From NCBI GenBank assembly GCA_003480725.1, contig QUJQ01000003.1:57072-121071 (forward strand): a stretch of 64,000 bases of DNA. The letters run 5' to 3'. Source of the stretch: Clostridiaceae bacterium AM27-36LB (GTDB lineage: Bacteria; Bacillota; Clostridia; Lachnospirales; Lachnospiraceae). The notes beneath the pieces were generated by a model, which was given only the letters and a program-made list of their open reading frames with translations, had not been told where the DNA came from and did not search any database. Both the position numbers and the translations under genes were made by a program. This document shows, piece after piece, positions 42,087-51,197 of this stretch. Numbering within the stretch: the first letter of the stretch is position 1; every line of letters begins with the position of its first letter.

Positions 42087-42842
42087 TTACCCAATTCTCA
42101 CAAACTGTTCATATATCAGTATTTCTTTCTTACTGACATTTCGATTGTCATGGTAATGACCGAAAAACCATTTTTTGAACTGTATCGTTTGCTTGATCTC
42201 CTCCAGATAATCTGTTTCGATATCCGGCTTCAATTTCTGCACGTCTATCAACATCTGCGTACTGGTTGCACAACAATGAGTTACGATAAAATCAACTTGA
42301 TTGTCATGGGCTGCCAGATTCGCGCGTCCTTCCTGCATCTCTTTTTCTGACGGAAGTTCCTGCGCCCACCAGGTGATATGATTAACACGATATGAGCGCC
42401 ATTCTCGATCCAGCCATTTCTTTTTTTCTTTGAAATCCGGATCTTCCGGGTCTAATATGCCACTCTCTATGTCATGACTGCTTGCCCCTCCGAATGTGAA
42501 AAAGCTTTTCCCATCAATTTCGTATATCTGTCCCCTCATCAGATGTATGACCGACGGACGGATCTTATGCACCTTGCCTCCGTGCCACAATTCCACTGGA
42601 TAGCTGTAAAGCCGGTCAAAATTTTCATGATTTCCATCCACGAACAGCGTGGTAAATGGCTTTTCTTCCAACCAGTCCAATAAATGCTTTTCTTCCTTAT
42701 TTTCCACTTCTTTATTCCAGACACCGCCGAAATCTCCACATATAATCACATAGTCTTCCTTTGTCATCTCTTTCTGTTCTGGAAATATTTTTGTATTAAA
42801 TTTTCGGAAATTCTGATGGCAGTCGCCTGTTACATAGATCAC
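42087..42842 (-). CDS. Calcineurin-like metallophosphoesterase
   Basis: A 251-residue metallophosphoesterase with the full metal-ligand series: YVTGDCHQNFRKF, VIICGDFGGVW, LFVDGNHENFDRLYSYP, IVTHCCATS, and KKWFFGHYHDNRN. It uses a GTG start at 42842 behind AGAGGTG. It lies 16 nt downstream of the helicase gene and probably shares its transcript. Substrate unknown; related small proteins act on phosphodiesters or proteins. Confidence 0.92.
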   Translation of the reverse strand: MIYVTGDCHQNFRKFNTKIFPEQKEMTKEDYVIICGDFGGVWNKEVENKEEKHLLDWLEEKPFTTLFVDGNHENFDRLYSYPVELWHGGKVHKIRPSVIHLMRGQIYEIDGKSFFTFGGASSHDIESGILDPEDPDFKEKKKWLDREWRSYRVNHITWWAQELPSEKEMQEGRANLAAHDNQVDFIVTHCCATSTQMLIDVQKLKPDIETDYLEEIKQTIQFKKWFFGHYHDNRNVSKKEILIYEQFVRIG

Positions 42843-42858
42843 TCATATCACCTCTTTT

Positions 42859-44982
42859 CTACACCTCCACCATTCCACTTGCCGCCAGCACCCGTATCAC
42901 AAACACCTTGGTCTCCTTTTCAAATGCAATCTTCACCTTTGTCTCATCCATCTGCACAACCACGCCTTTGCCGAATTTTTTATGGGTAACGATCACTCCT
43001 TCGTCCAGTTGCTGTACAAATGCCTGGTAGTCCTCTTCTGATATGCTCTTCGGCGGTTCCGGTCTTGTGTTTAGTTGCTGGAATTTTCCCATTGCTACCG
43101 TTGTCCCGATATTTTTCTTTTCCGGCTCTTTTCCCAGCAGTTCCATGCAGAACTTAGATGGCTGATTTTTCATGGTAAAGACGAGCAGACGGTTCTTTGC
43201 ACGGGTAACGCCTACATAGAAGAGTCTTCGGTCCTCTTCATAGGCTTCAATGTCTTCTTTTGGTGCATTTTTAAGACTTTTAGGAATCTGATCCGGGAGA
43301 ATTCCGTCTATCACATCCAGCAGATAAACCGTATCATACTCCAGCCCTTTGCTTGCATGGATCGTGGACAGGATCAACGGACAGGCTGGATCCTGCTCCT
43401 TGGTCTCCATGATCTGGCGCAATTCCTGCAGACGCTCCACCAGGCGAACCGGTGTGTCTTCCATGGCTGCCAGAATTCTCAGAGTGTCCAGCTTCGTATC
43501 TTTAATCTCGCTTCTGGTCAGATAGTCCTGGTATCCCATGAACTGTGTGATCCGATGAATAGCCCGCACCGGCGGCTCCTCCAGCAGATGCTGCATATGA
43601 GTCTGAATGGAGCGGATGCTGCCTTTCACATATCCGTCCACCCCTTCGCACTGCTGCGCCGCATCCCATACAGAGATCTGCTTCTCCTGACTGATCTTCA
43701 CGATTTCCTGCGCCAGTTGTCTGCGGATATAGGTATTGAGCTTATAATACACCTGCAAAAAGAGTTCTGTATCCGCAGGATTTTCTGCAAGTCTGATGAT
43801 ATTGCTGATATCCTGCACCACTCGATGAGTAAAAAAAGTCAGCTCCGCATTTCGCATCCGATAGGGGATCCCCTTTCGCTCCAACAGGTCGATCAGCGGC
43901 AGCGCACATTCATGCTCCCGGTAGAGAACTGCCGTTTCCGTGGTACATCCTTCTGCCACCTTTGCCAGGTAGGCATACTGCGCTTTTCTGGTTCCTACCG
44001 GTATCTCTTTGATCTGCTGCACACTCTCTCTGGATGCACGCATATGCTTTTCATGGCGCAGGGTATTTTTCTGTATAAAATGATCTGCCGCCGCCACGAT
44101 ATTTGCATCCGACCGGAAATTTTCCTCCATCAGCAGTACTTTCGCGCCTCTATGCCGCTGTTCAAATTCCAGAAGTGCCTCCGGGTAAGCCGCCCGGAAT
44201 CCATAGATGCTCTGATCCTCATCACCCACCATGAACAGATTTTCTGTGCGTGCTGCCAGCAGTGCAATGATCGCGTGCTGGATCTTGGAGGTATCCTGTG
44301 CTTCATCCACACAGATGTAGGGATACAGCTCCTGAAAATACTCCAGCAGCCAGGGGATCTTCTTCAGCATCACATAGGCATAGACCATCTGATCGTCATA
44401 ATCAATCATCTGCAGTTCTTTCAATTTGCTGCAATATTCCCGGTAGATCACAGAGATCTTGCACTCTGCCCCTTCATCCAGAGCCTCGATCTCGTCCTCG
44501 TTAAGCATCATATTTTTAATGTAGGTAATCAGCGTGCGGATATTTTTCAGATCTCCGTCTGTGGGATATACCCGTTCCACCCGTTGGTAGATCTCTGCCA
44601 GGATACCTGCGATCCGCTTTTCATCATTCAGAAGCTGATGGGGCGTCTTCCCTGTTCGATAGCCATAATATTGCAGCACTTTGGCACAGATGCCGTTGAT
44701 GGTTCGAAATTCCAGCTGCTCTGCCAGTTCCGGTCCAAATTTCGCCGCAAATCGCGCTGCCATATCCTTTGTAGCCGCCACGGTATAGGTCACGGTCAGA
44801 ATTCGCCTTGGATCGATGCCTTTGCAATGGATCATATAACCAAGCCTTGTTACCAGCACCGTTGTCTTGCCAGATCCCGGTACTGCCAGTAGGAGGACCG
44901 GTCCTTCTACGGTCTGCACCGCCTGCTTCTGCTGTTCATTTAATTGGATGGAAAATCGCTGTTCAAATTCCTGCCAGGTCAT
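42859..44982 (-). CDS. UvrD/PcrA-like superfamily 1 DNA helicase
   Basis: A 707-residue ATP-dependent DNA helicase. It has the Q-motif region SIQLNEQQKQAVQTVEGPVL, Walker A AVPGSGKTTVL (K39/T40), YICVDEAQDTSKIQHAIIAL (Walker B), GDEDQSIYGFRAAYPE, LEENFRSDANI, then STIHASKGLEYDTVYL and EEDRRLFYVGVTRAKN. The C-terminal 70 residues (VIVTHKKFGKGVVVQMDETK) are a Tudor-like fold as in PcrA. It is the usual length for the family and probably works in repair or replication restart. The start follows AGGAGAAATAC. Confidence 0.96.
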   Translation of the reverse strand: MTWQEFEQRFSIQLNEQQKQAVQTVEGPVLLLAVPGSGKTTVLVTRLGYMIHCKGIDPRRILTVTYTVAATKDMAARFAAKFGPELAEQLEFRTINGICAKVLQYYGYRTGKTPHQLLNDEKRIAGILAEIYQRVERVYPTDGDLKNIRTLITYIKNMMLNEDEIEALDEGAECKISVIYREYCSKLKELQMIDYDDQMVYAYVMLKKIPWLLEYFQELYPYICVDEAQDTSKIQHAIIALLAARTENLFMVGDEDQSIYGFRAAYPEALLEFEQRHRGAKVLLMEENFRSDANIVAAADHFIQKNTLRHEKHMRASRESVQQIKEIPVGTRKAQYAYLAKVAEGCTTETAVLYREHECALPLIDLLERKGIPYRMRNAELTFFTHRVVQDISNIIRLAENPADTELFLQVYYKLNTYIRRQLAQEIVKISQEKQISVWDAAQQCEGVDGYVKGSIRSIQTHMQHLLEEPPVRAIHRITQFMGYQDYLTRSEIKDTKLDTLRILAAMEDTPVRLVERLQELRQIMETKEQDPACPLILSTIHASKGLEYDTVYLLDVIDGILPDQIPKSLKNAPKEDIEAYEEDRRLFYVGVTRAKNRLLVFTMKNQPSKFCMELLGKEPEKKNIGTTVAMGKFQQLNTRPEPPKSISEEDYQAFVQQLDEGVIVTHKKFGKGVVVQMDETKVKIAFEKETKVFVIRVLAASGMVEV

Positions 44983-45101
44983 TATGTATTTCTCCTATTT
45001 TTACATATAATATATCATCTGTAAAACATATAAAACTGTTTAGTTTCTTTTCTATATAAATCCTATTATACCTTATTTTTTTCAAATATCCTACCTTCAA
45101 A

Positions 45102-45138
45102 AAAGAACCAGTCAGGATCACTCCTCCACTGGTTCTTT
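45102..45138 (-). terminator. Terminator after the M20 peptidase gene
   Basis: AAAGAACCAGT (45102-45112) pairs perfectly with ACTGGTTCTTT (45128-45138), with A/T tracts on both sides. It separates the peptidase-permease transcript from the helicase gene. Confidence 0.85.
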
Positions 45139-45159
45139 CATCAAATTTATCTATTCTTT

Positions 45160-46302
45160 TTACAGTTCCACATATTCCAGCATCAGTGACAATGCAATCT
45201 TCAGTCCATCCGGCAGACTGGATATATCAATCCACTCCTCCCGAGTGTGAGCCAGTGCACCACGGACAGTTCCCACGGTGTTGGCAAGAATGCCAAGGGA
45301 CAGAGGCACATTGCTGTCAGTGGAGTAGGCATCAAAGTCAATCTCATCGTGATACCAGGTTCCGATCACATCTGCCGTATGGGCGGTAAACTTTTGAAGT
45401 GCATCTACATCTACCGGTCCATTACCAGGACGAACACCCATCAGTTCCACCTGGATCTCTCCACCTCGTCCACGGACAGATTCCACTGCAGCATTAAATC
45501 TGCACTCCATCTCTTCCAGGCATTCCTGTGATGTAGATCGGAACTCATAAAGCATATATGCTTCCTGTGCCACCGAATTGACTGTGGTTCCACCTTCCAT
45601 ACGACCGATATTATACGTCGTATAGGCTTTCTTTGGCGGTTCAATCTTATAGAGACGTTCCGTCAGATCACAGAGGATCTCCAGCGCATTGGGATCACCG
45701 AAGTTGATGTAAGAATGTCCTCCCTTTGTCTTACAGGTAATACGATAACGATAAGACCCGACCGCACTGCTGCAGCACTGTGGAGTATAGCCGTCAAAGG
45801 AATAAAATGCTTTGATCTTTGATCCGTAGTCAGCAAACAGGGCTTTGGTCCCCTCCAGATTTCCAAGTCCTTCCTCGCAGGCATTTGCCACGAAAAGAAT
45901 ACCATATTTGGGCTTCAGATTATTCTTGATTACATATTTGGCACCCAACATCAGATTTACCAGATTGCTGGTGTCATCTCCGATTCCCGGTGCATAGAGC
46001 CGTCCATTTTCCTCACGAAGCGGCAGCTGTGTAGTGTCCGGAAATACGATATCAGTATGTGCGGCAAAAACAATCAGCTCTTCTGCATCTTTATCTCCCA
46101 GTCTGCAGATCACATTTTTCGCTTCATCAATGCATACATCCTCTGCTCCCTGTTTTAAAAACCAGTCACGGCAAAATGCAGCTCTCATATCTTCCTGATG
46201 AGAAGGGGCCGGGATCACACCCAGTGTTTTCAACAGCTCTTTCTGCTCTTCCACCATCTCTGACGCGTACTGTTCAGCCAGTTCTTTGATCTTTTTATTC
46301 AT
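45160..46302 (-). CDS. M20/M25-family metallopeptidase
   Basis: A 380-residue zinc peptidase or amidohydrolase. Metal ligands are visible in ELIVFAAHTDIVFPDT, PGIGDDTSNLVNLMLG, VANACEEGLGNLEG, FYSFDGYTP and a late GALAHTREEWID. A dimerisation lid is present between (TKGGHSYINFGDPNALEI). It resembles peptidase T-like and aminoacylase-like enzymes that process small peptides or acyl-amino acids. It starts 21 nt after the SLC13 permease, so import and hydrolysis of the same substrate are likely linked. The start follows AAAGGAG. Confidence 0.93.
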   Translation of the reverse strand: MNKKIKELAEQYASEMVEEQKELLKTLGVIPAPSHQEDMRAAFCRDWFLKQGAEDVCIDEAKNVICRLGDKDAEELIVFAAHTDIVFPDTTQLPLREENGRLYAPGIGDDTSNLVNLMLGAKYVIKNNLKPKYGILFVANACEEGLGNLEGTKALFADYGSKIKAFYSFDGYTPQCCSSAVGSYRYRITCKTKGGHSYINFGDPNALEILCDLTERLYKIEPPKKAYTTYNIGRMEGGTTVNSVAQEAYMLYEFRSTSQECLEEMECRFNAAVESVRGRGGEIQVELMGVRPGNGPVDVDALQKFTAHTADVIGTWYHDEIDFDAYSTDSNVPLSLGILANTVGTVRGALAHTREEWIDISSLPDGLKIALSLMLEYVEL

Positions 46303-46323
46303 ATTTGTAATCGCTCCTTTTCC

Positions 46324-47538
46324 TTAGAAAATCGGATAGATGGTCATGATCCAGAATACACTCACTAGAGTGATCACGATGAACGGAAGCCATCCCATCT
46401 TTACCAGCTGTTTAACGGAATAATTTCCGGCACCCATCATCAGCGGTACAGCCGGCGTTGCCAGCGGTGTGAAAAATGCAGTCATGGAAGCGATCATACA
46501 GAGCATGATCGGTCCGATCGGGTTTGCACCCATGGATTTACAAATCATAATGTACAACGGTACAAAAATGGAGTAGATACCAAGGTTCAGCATGAACTGT
46601 GTCAGTACAAACGGTACCAGGAAGAAGATAAATCCTGCCAGATAATTATTATGTACGCTTAAAATGATACCAGACAGATGCTCTCCGATCATATCAGCCA
46701 CACCGGTTCCGGACAGAGCTGTTCCAATTGCCAGCGCACCTACAAACAGAAGTACCATACTTAAGTTCATGGACTCAATCAGTTCCTTCTTATTCATAAT
46801 ACCAGAAGCTGCGATTACCAGTGCACCGATAAATGCAATCTCCCAGGTAGGAAGACCGATCTTACTGGAGAAGAGAAGACCAAGCAGAACAATAACAAAT
46901 GTTGCATATCCGATAAACTCACGGACCGGATCCAATTTTGCCGTTTCCTTCTGCTCTTTTACCTGAACATCTCCGTCTGCCACCGGCTGATCCGGTGCAA
47001 AACGCGGCACCACAAAGATTGCCAGCAGAAGAATGGCGATCATGGTCGGTGTCTTTGCATACATGATGTCCATGATACTCATATTATAAGTGGTATATTC
47101 ATATGCCTCAAGAAATCCCTGAATTCTTGCCATTTCACTGACAGAAGAACTGAACGGCAGGGTAATGACCGTACCAATTGCTGTGATTCCAATAGGGAAC
47201 ATCATCTTTGCAGGGGAGATCTTCATCTCCTTGCAGACACCATAAGCCAGCGGGAATACCACACTGAAGCAGGCTGCTGCACTGGGAATGAACTGTGCCA
47301 GAATACAGGTCAGAATTACGTAACCTGCCAGGACTTTCGTAAAGGAACCTTTACTGATCCGGCAGATAAAGGAAGAAATATTTTTTACCATCTGTGTACG
47401 GTTCAGTCCGGCAGATACGATAAACATACTTGCCATCAGAATTGCACTGGAGTTGGAAAAACATCCAAGCGCATCATTTGGCTCCATGCATTTGGTAAGC
47501 ATCAGTGCCGCAACACTGATCAGTGAAATAACTGCCAT
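46324..47538 (-). CDS. SLC13/DASS-family permease with probable 5' frameshift
   Basis: A 404-residue membrane transporter of the divalent anion/sodium symporter type with about eleven hydrophobic segments and SNSSAILMASMFIVSAGLNR and FFTPLATPAVPLMMGAG near the two substrate sites. The first in-frame ATG (47538) has no ribosome site. The reading frame is open upstream and encodes a further membrane helix (EICLIIFILTLFAYAFLSSC), while a well-placed ATG at 47615 behind AAAGGAG is one base out of frame. One extra A in the AAA at 47606-47608 would join them as MNQNEICLII. Either a frameshift has damaged the gene or it starts within. Paired with the M20 peptidase downstream. Confidence 0.82.
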   Translation of the reverse strand: MAVISLISVAALMLTKCMEPNDALGCFSNSSAILMASMFIVSAGLNRTQMVKNISSFICRISKGSFTKVLAGYVILTCILAQFIPSAAACFSVVFPLAYGVCKEMKISPAKMMFPIGITAIGTVITLPFSSSVSEMARIQGFLEAYEYTTYNMSIMDIMYAKTPTMIAILLLAIFVVPRFAPDQPVADGDVQVKEQKETAKLDPVREFIGYATFVIVLLGLLFSSKIGLPTWEIAFIGALVIAASGIMNKKELIESMNLSMVLLFVGALAIGTALSGTGVADMIGEHLSGIILSVHNNYLAGFIFFLVPFVLTQFMLNLGIYSIFVPLYIMICKSMGANPIGPIMLCMIASMTAFFTPLATPAVPLMMGAGNYSVKQLVKMGWLPFIVITLVSVFWIMTIYPIF

Positions 47539-47652
47539 AGAGATACAGCTGCTTAAAAAAGCATAAGCGAACAGGGTCAGAATGAAGATGATCAGACAGA
47601 TCTCATTTGATTCATAACAGGGTTCTCCTTTCGATGTATAAATGTTTTTGCT

Positions 47653-47705
47653 AAAAAAAGCGCAAAAGAACTGTAACTTTTTTAAGTCTTCGCTCCTTTG
47701 CGCTT
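47653..47705 (-). terminator. Attenuator-like hairpin in the permease leader
   Basis: On the minus strand AAGCGCAAA (47705-47697) pairs with TTTGCGCTT (47666-47658) around a 30-nt loop and is followed by a T tract (to 47653). It lies just after the predicted start of transcription and about 40 nt before the permease ribosome site, so it may terminate transcription early. Confidence 0.55.
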
Positions 47706-47717
47706 CATTCTGCTGTT

Positions 47718-47747
47718 ATTGTAGCACTTGACATGTCTCGACAACAA
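47718..47747 (-). promoter_or_regulatory. Probable promoter of the permease-peptidase operon
   Basis: On the minus strand TTGTTG (47747-47742), 18 nt, TACAAT (47723-47718). Transcription would begin near 47711, directly before the attenuator-like hairpin. Confidence 0.5.
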
Positions 47748-47757
47748 ATATATTATC

Positions 47758-47775
47758 TTTATCAAATGATATAAA
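47758..47775. promoter_or_regulatory. Candidate LysR-type operator
   Basis: TTTATC-AAAT-GATATAAA contains the inverted repeat TATC/GATA and fits a T-N11-A style LysR box. It lies about 28 bp before the LysR start and beside the divergent permease promoter. Confidence 0.4.
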
Positions 47776-47802
47776 AATTTTTTATAGGAGAATCTTCCAA
47801 AG

Positions 47803-48723
47803 ATGAAATTTGATGCAATTTTTTATGCGCTGGAGGTCGCTGATGCTGGATCTTTCAGCCAGGCCGCACGTAATCTGTATCTCTCCCAGCCAAACTTAAG
47901 CTATGCAGTCCGACAATTGGAACAGGATCTCGGCGTTCAGCTTTTTCATCGGATTTCCGGCGGCGTGATCCTCACCGAAGAAGGGCAGGAACTAATTGAA
48001 CGCTTCCGCATCATCCGTCGCGAGTATGATCAGATCCGGGAATTATCCGAACTGCCTCGAAGAAATTACGGGCAGCAACTACGGATCGGGTCTTTAAGTT
48101 CCAGCCGTGCATCCCGTGCATTTACCCGTTTTGCCGGAAGCTATGCAAAGGAAGGCTGTCAGTTTTCTTTTCTGAATTATGCTTCTATGGATGAACTGAT
48201 AGAAGAAATGAATGCTAACAAACTGGATCTTGCCGTCATGGGTGTCTTTTCCACCCATGTAAAAACCATGTATGGCAAGCTGAAAGCTCATGATATAGAA
48301 TATCATCTGATTGGACGAAATCCTGTGTGTGCAGTAGTCGGAAAGTCAAACCCACTCTATGGAAGGCAGGAGCCTGTAACCATGAAGGATCTCTATCCAT
48401 TTACCGCTGTCCAGTATGGTCCCACTGCCAGCGATCCCAGTCATTCACTGCTCCATGAAACCGGACTATCCCTGCATATCGCAGGGGAGATCTGTGTTAA
48501 TGGCTCACAGGTTTTCTTTGATCTGATCCGTCAGACAGATGTGATTGGTCTGGTGGCTGCACGCCCGGAAGCATTTCAAAAGTATCACAATGACCCGGAG
48601 ACCTGGATTATTCCCATCATTGACTGTGATCTTGAAGGAGAATTTGGATGGATCAAGCCCCGGAGAACAATTCTGCCGGAGCTTGCCCTAAAATATCTGA
48701 AGATTCTGTTGGAATTATATTAG
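47803..48723 (+). CDS. LysR-family transcription regulator
   Basis: A 306-residue LysR regulator. The winged helix-turn-helix is at residues 1-62 (FDAIFYALEVADAGSFSQAA, LYLSQPNLSYAVRQLEQDLG, FHRISGGVILTEEG). The rest is the usual co-inducer domain. It is divergent from the SLC13 permease-M20 peptidase operon and is the obvious candidate to control it. Its stop overlaps the terminal bases of the convergent ketopantoate-reductase-like gene region with only 3 nt between them. AGGAGAATC precedes the start. Confidence 0.94.
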   Translation: MKFDAIFYALEVADAGSFSQAARNLYLSQPNLSYAVRQLEQDLGVQLFHRISGGVILTEEGQELIERFRIIRREYDQIRELSELPRRNYGQQLRIGSLSSSRASRAFTRFAGSYAKEGCQFSFLNYASMDELIEEMNANKLDLAVMGVFSTHVKTMYGKLKAHDIEYHLIGRNPVCAVVGKSNPLYGRQEPVTMKDLYPFTAVQYGPTASDPSHSLLHETGLSLHIAGEICVNGSQVFFDLIRQTDVIGLVAARPEAFQKYHNDPETWIIPIIDCDLEGEFGWIKPRRTILPELALKYLKILLELY

Positions 48724-48726
48724 ATC

Positions 48727-49647
48727 CTACCGAATCTTCCCGCTGTTCTTCTCTTCCAGGCACTTGATGGCATGGTAGGCAAATTCATTGAACGGAGTAT
48801 CCACATGAAGTTCTTTGCCCATGCGGACCAGAGTTCCGGAGAACATGTCGATCTCGGTGGGACGTTTGGCATCCAGATCCTGCAGGGTGGAAAATCTGCT
48901 GTCCGGTGCAAAAGTGGCATTCTTTGCCCGAGTTCCGCTGGTATCGCTGATGTCGATGCCAAGGGCAGCAGCCACATCAGATACTTCTTTCCGCATACGG
49001 GCACTGATATAAGCCAGATGCTCACTGTCGGTGTAAGCACCCAGTCCACAGTTGATGATGGCCTGTGGGAGATTCTTACTGATATTCAACGCATATTTGT
49101 ACCAGATATCCTGCTGGATATTGGCACTTAAGTGATGGTGGATCGGTGTGTCTTTCAGAAGGTCTTCGATGGCTTCTGTGCGCTCACTTGGCTCACCATT
49201 ATCCTCTCCAAAGTAAAGGCCCATGGTCACTTCTGGATCGTAGACAATCTGATTGTCGATCCTGCGAGATGCGATCTTCATAAAAGATGGCAGCATATGC
49301 TCCATGCCGATCTTCTCTCCAATCACTTTTTCACTATCCACACCGTTCATGGGACTGATTACTAATGTATGAGCATCCACGATCTTCTCGATCATTGGCA
49401 ATATACCCTGCAATGCTCCGTATTTTACAGAGATGATCAGAAGGTCAACACCTTTTGCCTCCTCCGGTGTCTTCACATGAAGATCATATTTCTGATCATT
49501 GATCACGATTCCATTTTTCTCCAGACGCTCTTTGCGCTCTCCTTCTGCCACAATCCACAGATCATCTCCCAGCTTTTCCGTTAAGCCGGCGATAAAATAA
49601 CTGCCAATGGCACCTGCACCAATGATAGCAACTGTCTTGATTTTCAT
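48727..49647 (-). CDS. Ketopantoate reductase-family (PanE/ApbA) protein
   Basis: A 306-residue NADP-dependent 2-dehydropantoate 2-reductase-like protein. The Rossmann motif VAIIGAGAIGSYFIAG opens the protein; LLIISVKYGALQ, ISPMNGVDSE, then KYALNISKNLPQAIINCG and DLDAKRPTEIDMFSGTL (catalytic Lys and C-terminal domain) follow. The family reduces ketopantoate in pantothenate synthesis, but isolated paralogs often act on other 2-oxo acids. The gene follows the NCS2 permease with a terminator between, so it is probably transcribed on its own. Confidence 0.9.
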   Translation of the reverse strand: MKIKTVAIIGAGAIGSYFIAGLTEKLGDDLWIVAEGERKERLEKNGIVINDQKYDLHVKTPEEAKGVDLLIISVKYGALQGILPMIEKIVDAHTLVISPMNGVDSEKVIGEKIGMEHMLPSFMKIASRRIDNQIVYDPEVTMGLYFGEDNGEPSERTEAIEDLLKDTPIHHHLSANIQQDIWYKYALNISKNLPQAIINCGLGAYTDSEHLAYISARMRKEVSDVAAALGIDISDTSGTRAKNATFAPDSRFSTLQDLDAKRPTEIDMFSGTLVRMGKELHVDTPFNEFAYHAIKCLEEKNSGKIR

Positions 49648-49669
49648 TTCTCAATCCTCCTGAAAAATA

Positions 49670-49706
49670 CAGCCGCTGATTGGAATGACATTCCTGTCAG
49701 CGGCTG
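49670..49706 (-). terminator. Terminator after the NCS2 permease
   Basis: CAGCCGCTGA (49670-49679) pairs perfectly with TCAGCGGCTG (49697-49706); on the minus strand TATTTTTC follows. It ends the permease transcript just before the ketopantoate-reductase-like gene. Confidence 0.85.
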
Positions 49707-49732
49707 TACAATAATTCTAAATGTTCTGACTA

Positions 49733-51115
49733 TTATGCATGAATTCCGCGGTTCTCATCACCGGCAGGATTCACACCGAACTCATAATCATTACCCGGCA
49801 GGATAATGTTCAGCAGGATTCCTGCAATTGCTGCAATTGCAAGGGCAGTCAGAGTGATGGAAGTTCCTGCAATCGTAAAGGTCAGACCACCACTGAAACC
49901 AAGACCACATACGAAAATCACGCCTGCAATGATCAGGTTTCTGGATTTGGTCAGATCTACTTTATTTTCAACCACATTACGAACTCCGATGGCAGAGATC
50001 ATACCATAGAGCATGAAGCTGACACCGCCGATAATAGCTGACGGCATGGTACTGATAATGGCAGATACTTTCGGAATAAAGCTGATGATGATAGCAAAGC
50101 AGGCTGCGATTCTGATCACCAGCGGATCATATACATGACTCAGCTCCAGAACACCGGTGTTCTCACCATAGGTGGTATTAGCAGGTCCGCCAAGGAATCC
50201 GGCAAGAGCAGTTGCAAGTCCGTCACCAAGAAGAGTTCTGTGAAGTCCTGGATCAGCCAGATAATTTTCTCCAACGGTTGCAGAGATGGCAGACATATCA
50301 CCTACATGTTCCATCATGGTTGCGATGGCAATCGGAGCCATAACAAGGATTGCTGTTACATCGAATTTACAGATCTGGATCGGTGGTATACCTACCAGTC
50401 CTGCGGATGCGACAGATGTAAAATCAAGAATCGCAGATCCATCCGGATTAGTCAGACCAACTGCATTCATGATCACAGCCACAGCATAGGAGATCACAAC
50501 TCCCATGAGGATTGGGATGATCTTGAACATGCCTTTACCCCAGATATTGAATACGATAATCACGGCCAGGGCTACAAATGCAAGGAACCAGTTGGTGGAA
50601 GCATTTCCGATGGCAGAGGATGCAAGGCTTAAACCGATACAGATGATCACTGGACCGGTAACGACCGGCGGCAGGTATCTCATAACACGTTTCACGCCAA
50701 CCATACGGATGATCAGAGACAGAACCAGATACAGCAGACCGGCAACAACAACACCGCCGCATGCATACGCTGCTTTGTCATTGACACTCATTCCAGCATA
50801 AATTCCGGTATCCAGATGTGCAACTGTGGAAAATCCGCCTAAGAATGCAAAGGAAGAACCTAAGAAAGCCGGAACTTTCATCTTGGAACACACATGGAAT
50901 AACAGGGTTCCAAATCCGGCACAGAACAGGGTCACTGCTACCGTAAGACCACGGGTCGGTCCTTCTCCGCAGGCATCTACGAAATAACTGTTGACCAGGA
51001 TCGGCACAAGAATCGTTGCACCAAACATGGCAAACATGTGCTGCAGACCAAGGATCAGCATCTTGGGCAGACCCAGTTTACGGGCATCGCGAATTACTTC
51101 ATTTGACTCACTCAT
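49733..51115 (-). CDS. NCS2-family uracil/xanthine permease
   Basis: A 460-residue nucleobase:cation symporter-2. It shows KMLILGLQHMFAMFGATILV near the start, about 12-14 membrane segments, IATMMEHVGDMSAISATVGE (the conserved helix-8 Glu), and a GGPANTTYGENTGVLELSHV signature (helix 10), the diagnostic UraA/xanthine permease motif. It imports uracil or a related nucleobase. No purine or other riboswitch is visible in its 80-bp leader. AAGGAGTAG precedes the start. Confidence 0.95.
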   Translation of the reverse strand: MSESNEVIRDARKLGLPKMLILGLQHMFAMFGATILVPILVNSYFVDACGEGPTRGLTVAVTLFCAGFGTLLFHVCSKMKVPAFLGSSFAFLGGFSTVAHLDTGIYAGMSVNDKAAYACGGVVVAGLLYLVLSLIIRMVGVKRVMRYLPPVVTGPVIICIGLSLASSAIGNASTNWFLAFVALAVIIVFNIWGKGMFKIIPILMGVVISYAVAVIMNAVGLTNPDGSAILDFTSVASAGLVGIPPIQICKFDVTAILVMAPIAIATMMEHVGDMSAISATVGENYLADPGLHRTLLGDGLATALAGFLGGPANTTYGENTGVLELSHVYDPLVIRIAACFAIIISFIPKVSAIISTMPSAIIGGVSFMLYGMISAIGVRNVVENKVDLTKSRNLIIAGVIFVCGLGFSGGLTFTIAGTSITLTALAIAAIAGILLNIILPGNDYEFGVNPAGDENRGIHA

Positions 51116-51197
51116 AACTACTCCTTTTCTTATGTGGTTTTTAATTTTCTATGTTATTATAGAAGCATTTTTCTGCAAATACAACCCTGTTTTTTGC

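Noticed and set aside
43075-44892. 605-codon plus-strand open frame
   Set aside because: Antisense shadow of the UvrD-like helicase gene, which shows all helicase motifs; the plus-strand product is rich in His, Cys and Gln with no family signature.
47684-47708. Tiny leader peptide MKRKGAKT inside the permease attenuator
   Set aside because: The ATG would lie within about 3 nt of the predicted transcription start with no ribosome site, and no amino-acid bias suggests classical attenuation.
50135-50801. Overlapping plus-strand frames in the NCS2 region
   Set aside because: Antisense to the permease gene, whose family signatures are clear.
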